Shown here piece by piece: positions 46,412 through 46,557 of a stretch of 46,557 nt of DNA. Source of the DNA: CAZCFB01 sp964511535 (GTDB lineage: Bacteria; Myxococcota_A; Polyangia; GCA-2747355; CAZCFB01); the NCBI GenBank assembly GCA_964511535.1, contig CAZEFW010000061.1, forward strand, positions 1 to 46,557, read 5' to 3'. Each line of letters opens with the position of its first letter. Position 1 is the first letter of the stretch. The notes beneath the pieces are model-generated. The model searched no databases. It was not told the DNA's origin and saw only the letters and a list, made by a program, of their open reading frames with translations. A program made the translations under genes and the position numbers.

Positions 46412-46557
46412 GAAGCTCTCCTTGAAGGTCTAATTTCAAGGTGTCAGCTATGGCGGATTGGTCAACGGTGGAGTTCAGCGGCGCGCGCCGGGCATGGCGC
46501 CTCCCCCGGTGAGAGACGCGCGGATCACACTCAGGGATTCAGGCTCCTGACACAGCG
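46412..46557. other. Right edge of window, no gene seen
   Basis: 146 bp upstream of the 747-aa lipoprotein gene. No gene, no sigma54-type element and no TGTNACC copy is visible. Confidence 0.5.

Noticed and set aside
1..46557. tRNA, rRNA, insertion sequences, phage or plasmid genes
   Set aside because: None recognised on either strand.

Overview
This is a high-GC window (roughly two-thirds or more G+C) that looks chromosomal and comes from a Myxococcota-like ('deltaproteobacterial') organism. That view rests on three eukaryote-type Ser/Thr protein kinases, a kinase-nSTAND-WD40 fusion, PEGA-domain proteins, an FHA-domain sigma54 activator, and about a dozen lipoproteins with low-complexity Asp/Pro/Ala linkers and Cys-rich 'SDADC'-type repeats. 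A very large acyl-CoA dehydratase activase-type protein hints at anaerobic metabolism. I saw no tRNA, rRNA, insertion sequence, phage gene or CRISPR array. The species cannot be named from the sequence.

Layout. 1-3971: a tandem duplication, an RF-1-domain (GGQ) protein coupled to a small secreted protein, a Cys-rich lipoprotein followed by a stand-alone kinase, and a cysteine desulfurase. 4097-11820: two unknown small proteins, a lipoprotein with DUF5648-like repeats, the 1449-aa activase/HgdB-like protein and a translationally coupled partner. 12134-22381: the kinase-nSTAND-WD40 protein with a beta-helix lipoprotein, then a membrane protein/Cys-rich lipoprotein operon divergent from a secreted protein. 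22388-37167: minus-strand genes for a beta-helix lipoprotein, three paralogous repeat-propeller lipoproteins, a kinase-PEGA operon, a 70-aa membrane protein, and the FHA-sigma54 activator. 37261-46557: lipoproteins, a DUF2723-type membrane protein, a zinc alcohol dehydrogenase, a lipoprotein esterase, and a lipoprotein with eight Cys-rich repeats plus a Gly-rich domain.

The main finding is an apparent local sigma54 regulon. Seven near-consensus -24/-12 promoters (TGG-N10-TGC spacing, 16-nt elements) lie upstream of the kinase-nSTAND-WD40 gene and of six genes or operons for lipoproteins, small membrane proteins or secreted proteins. Each promoter is preceded, 39-89 bp further out, by one copy of the same inverted repeat, TGTNACC-N23/24-GGTNACA; there are six copies, one shared by two divergent promoters. 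The obvious candidate to bind it is the activator encoded at 27421-28836, which has FHA, AAA+ and Fis-type HTH domains. Its FHA domain suggests control by Ser/Thr phosphorylation, and a kinase gene is itself one of the putative targets. I infer a circuit of kinase, FHA activator and sigma54 promoters controlling envelope lipoproteins, possibly with feedback. An oddity is that the activator's GAFTGA sigma54-contact loop is degenerate (ENVTSA).
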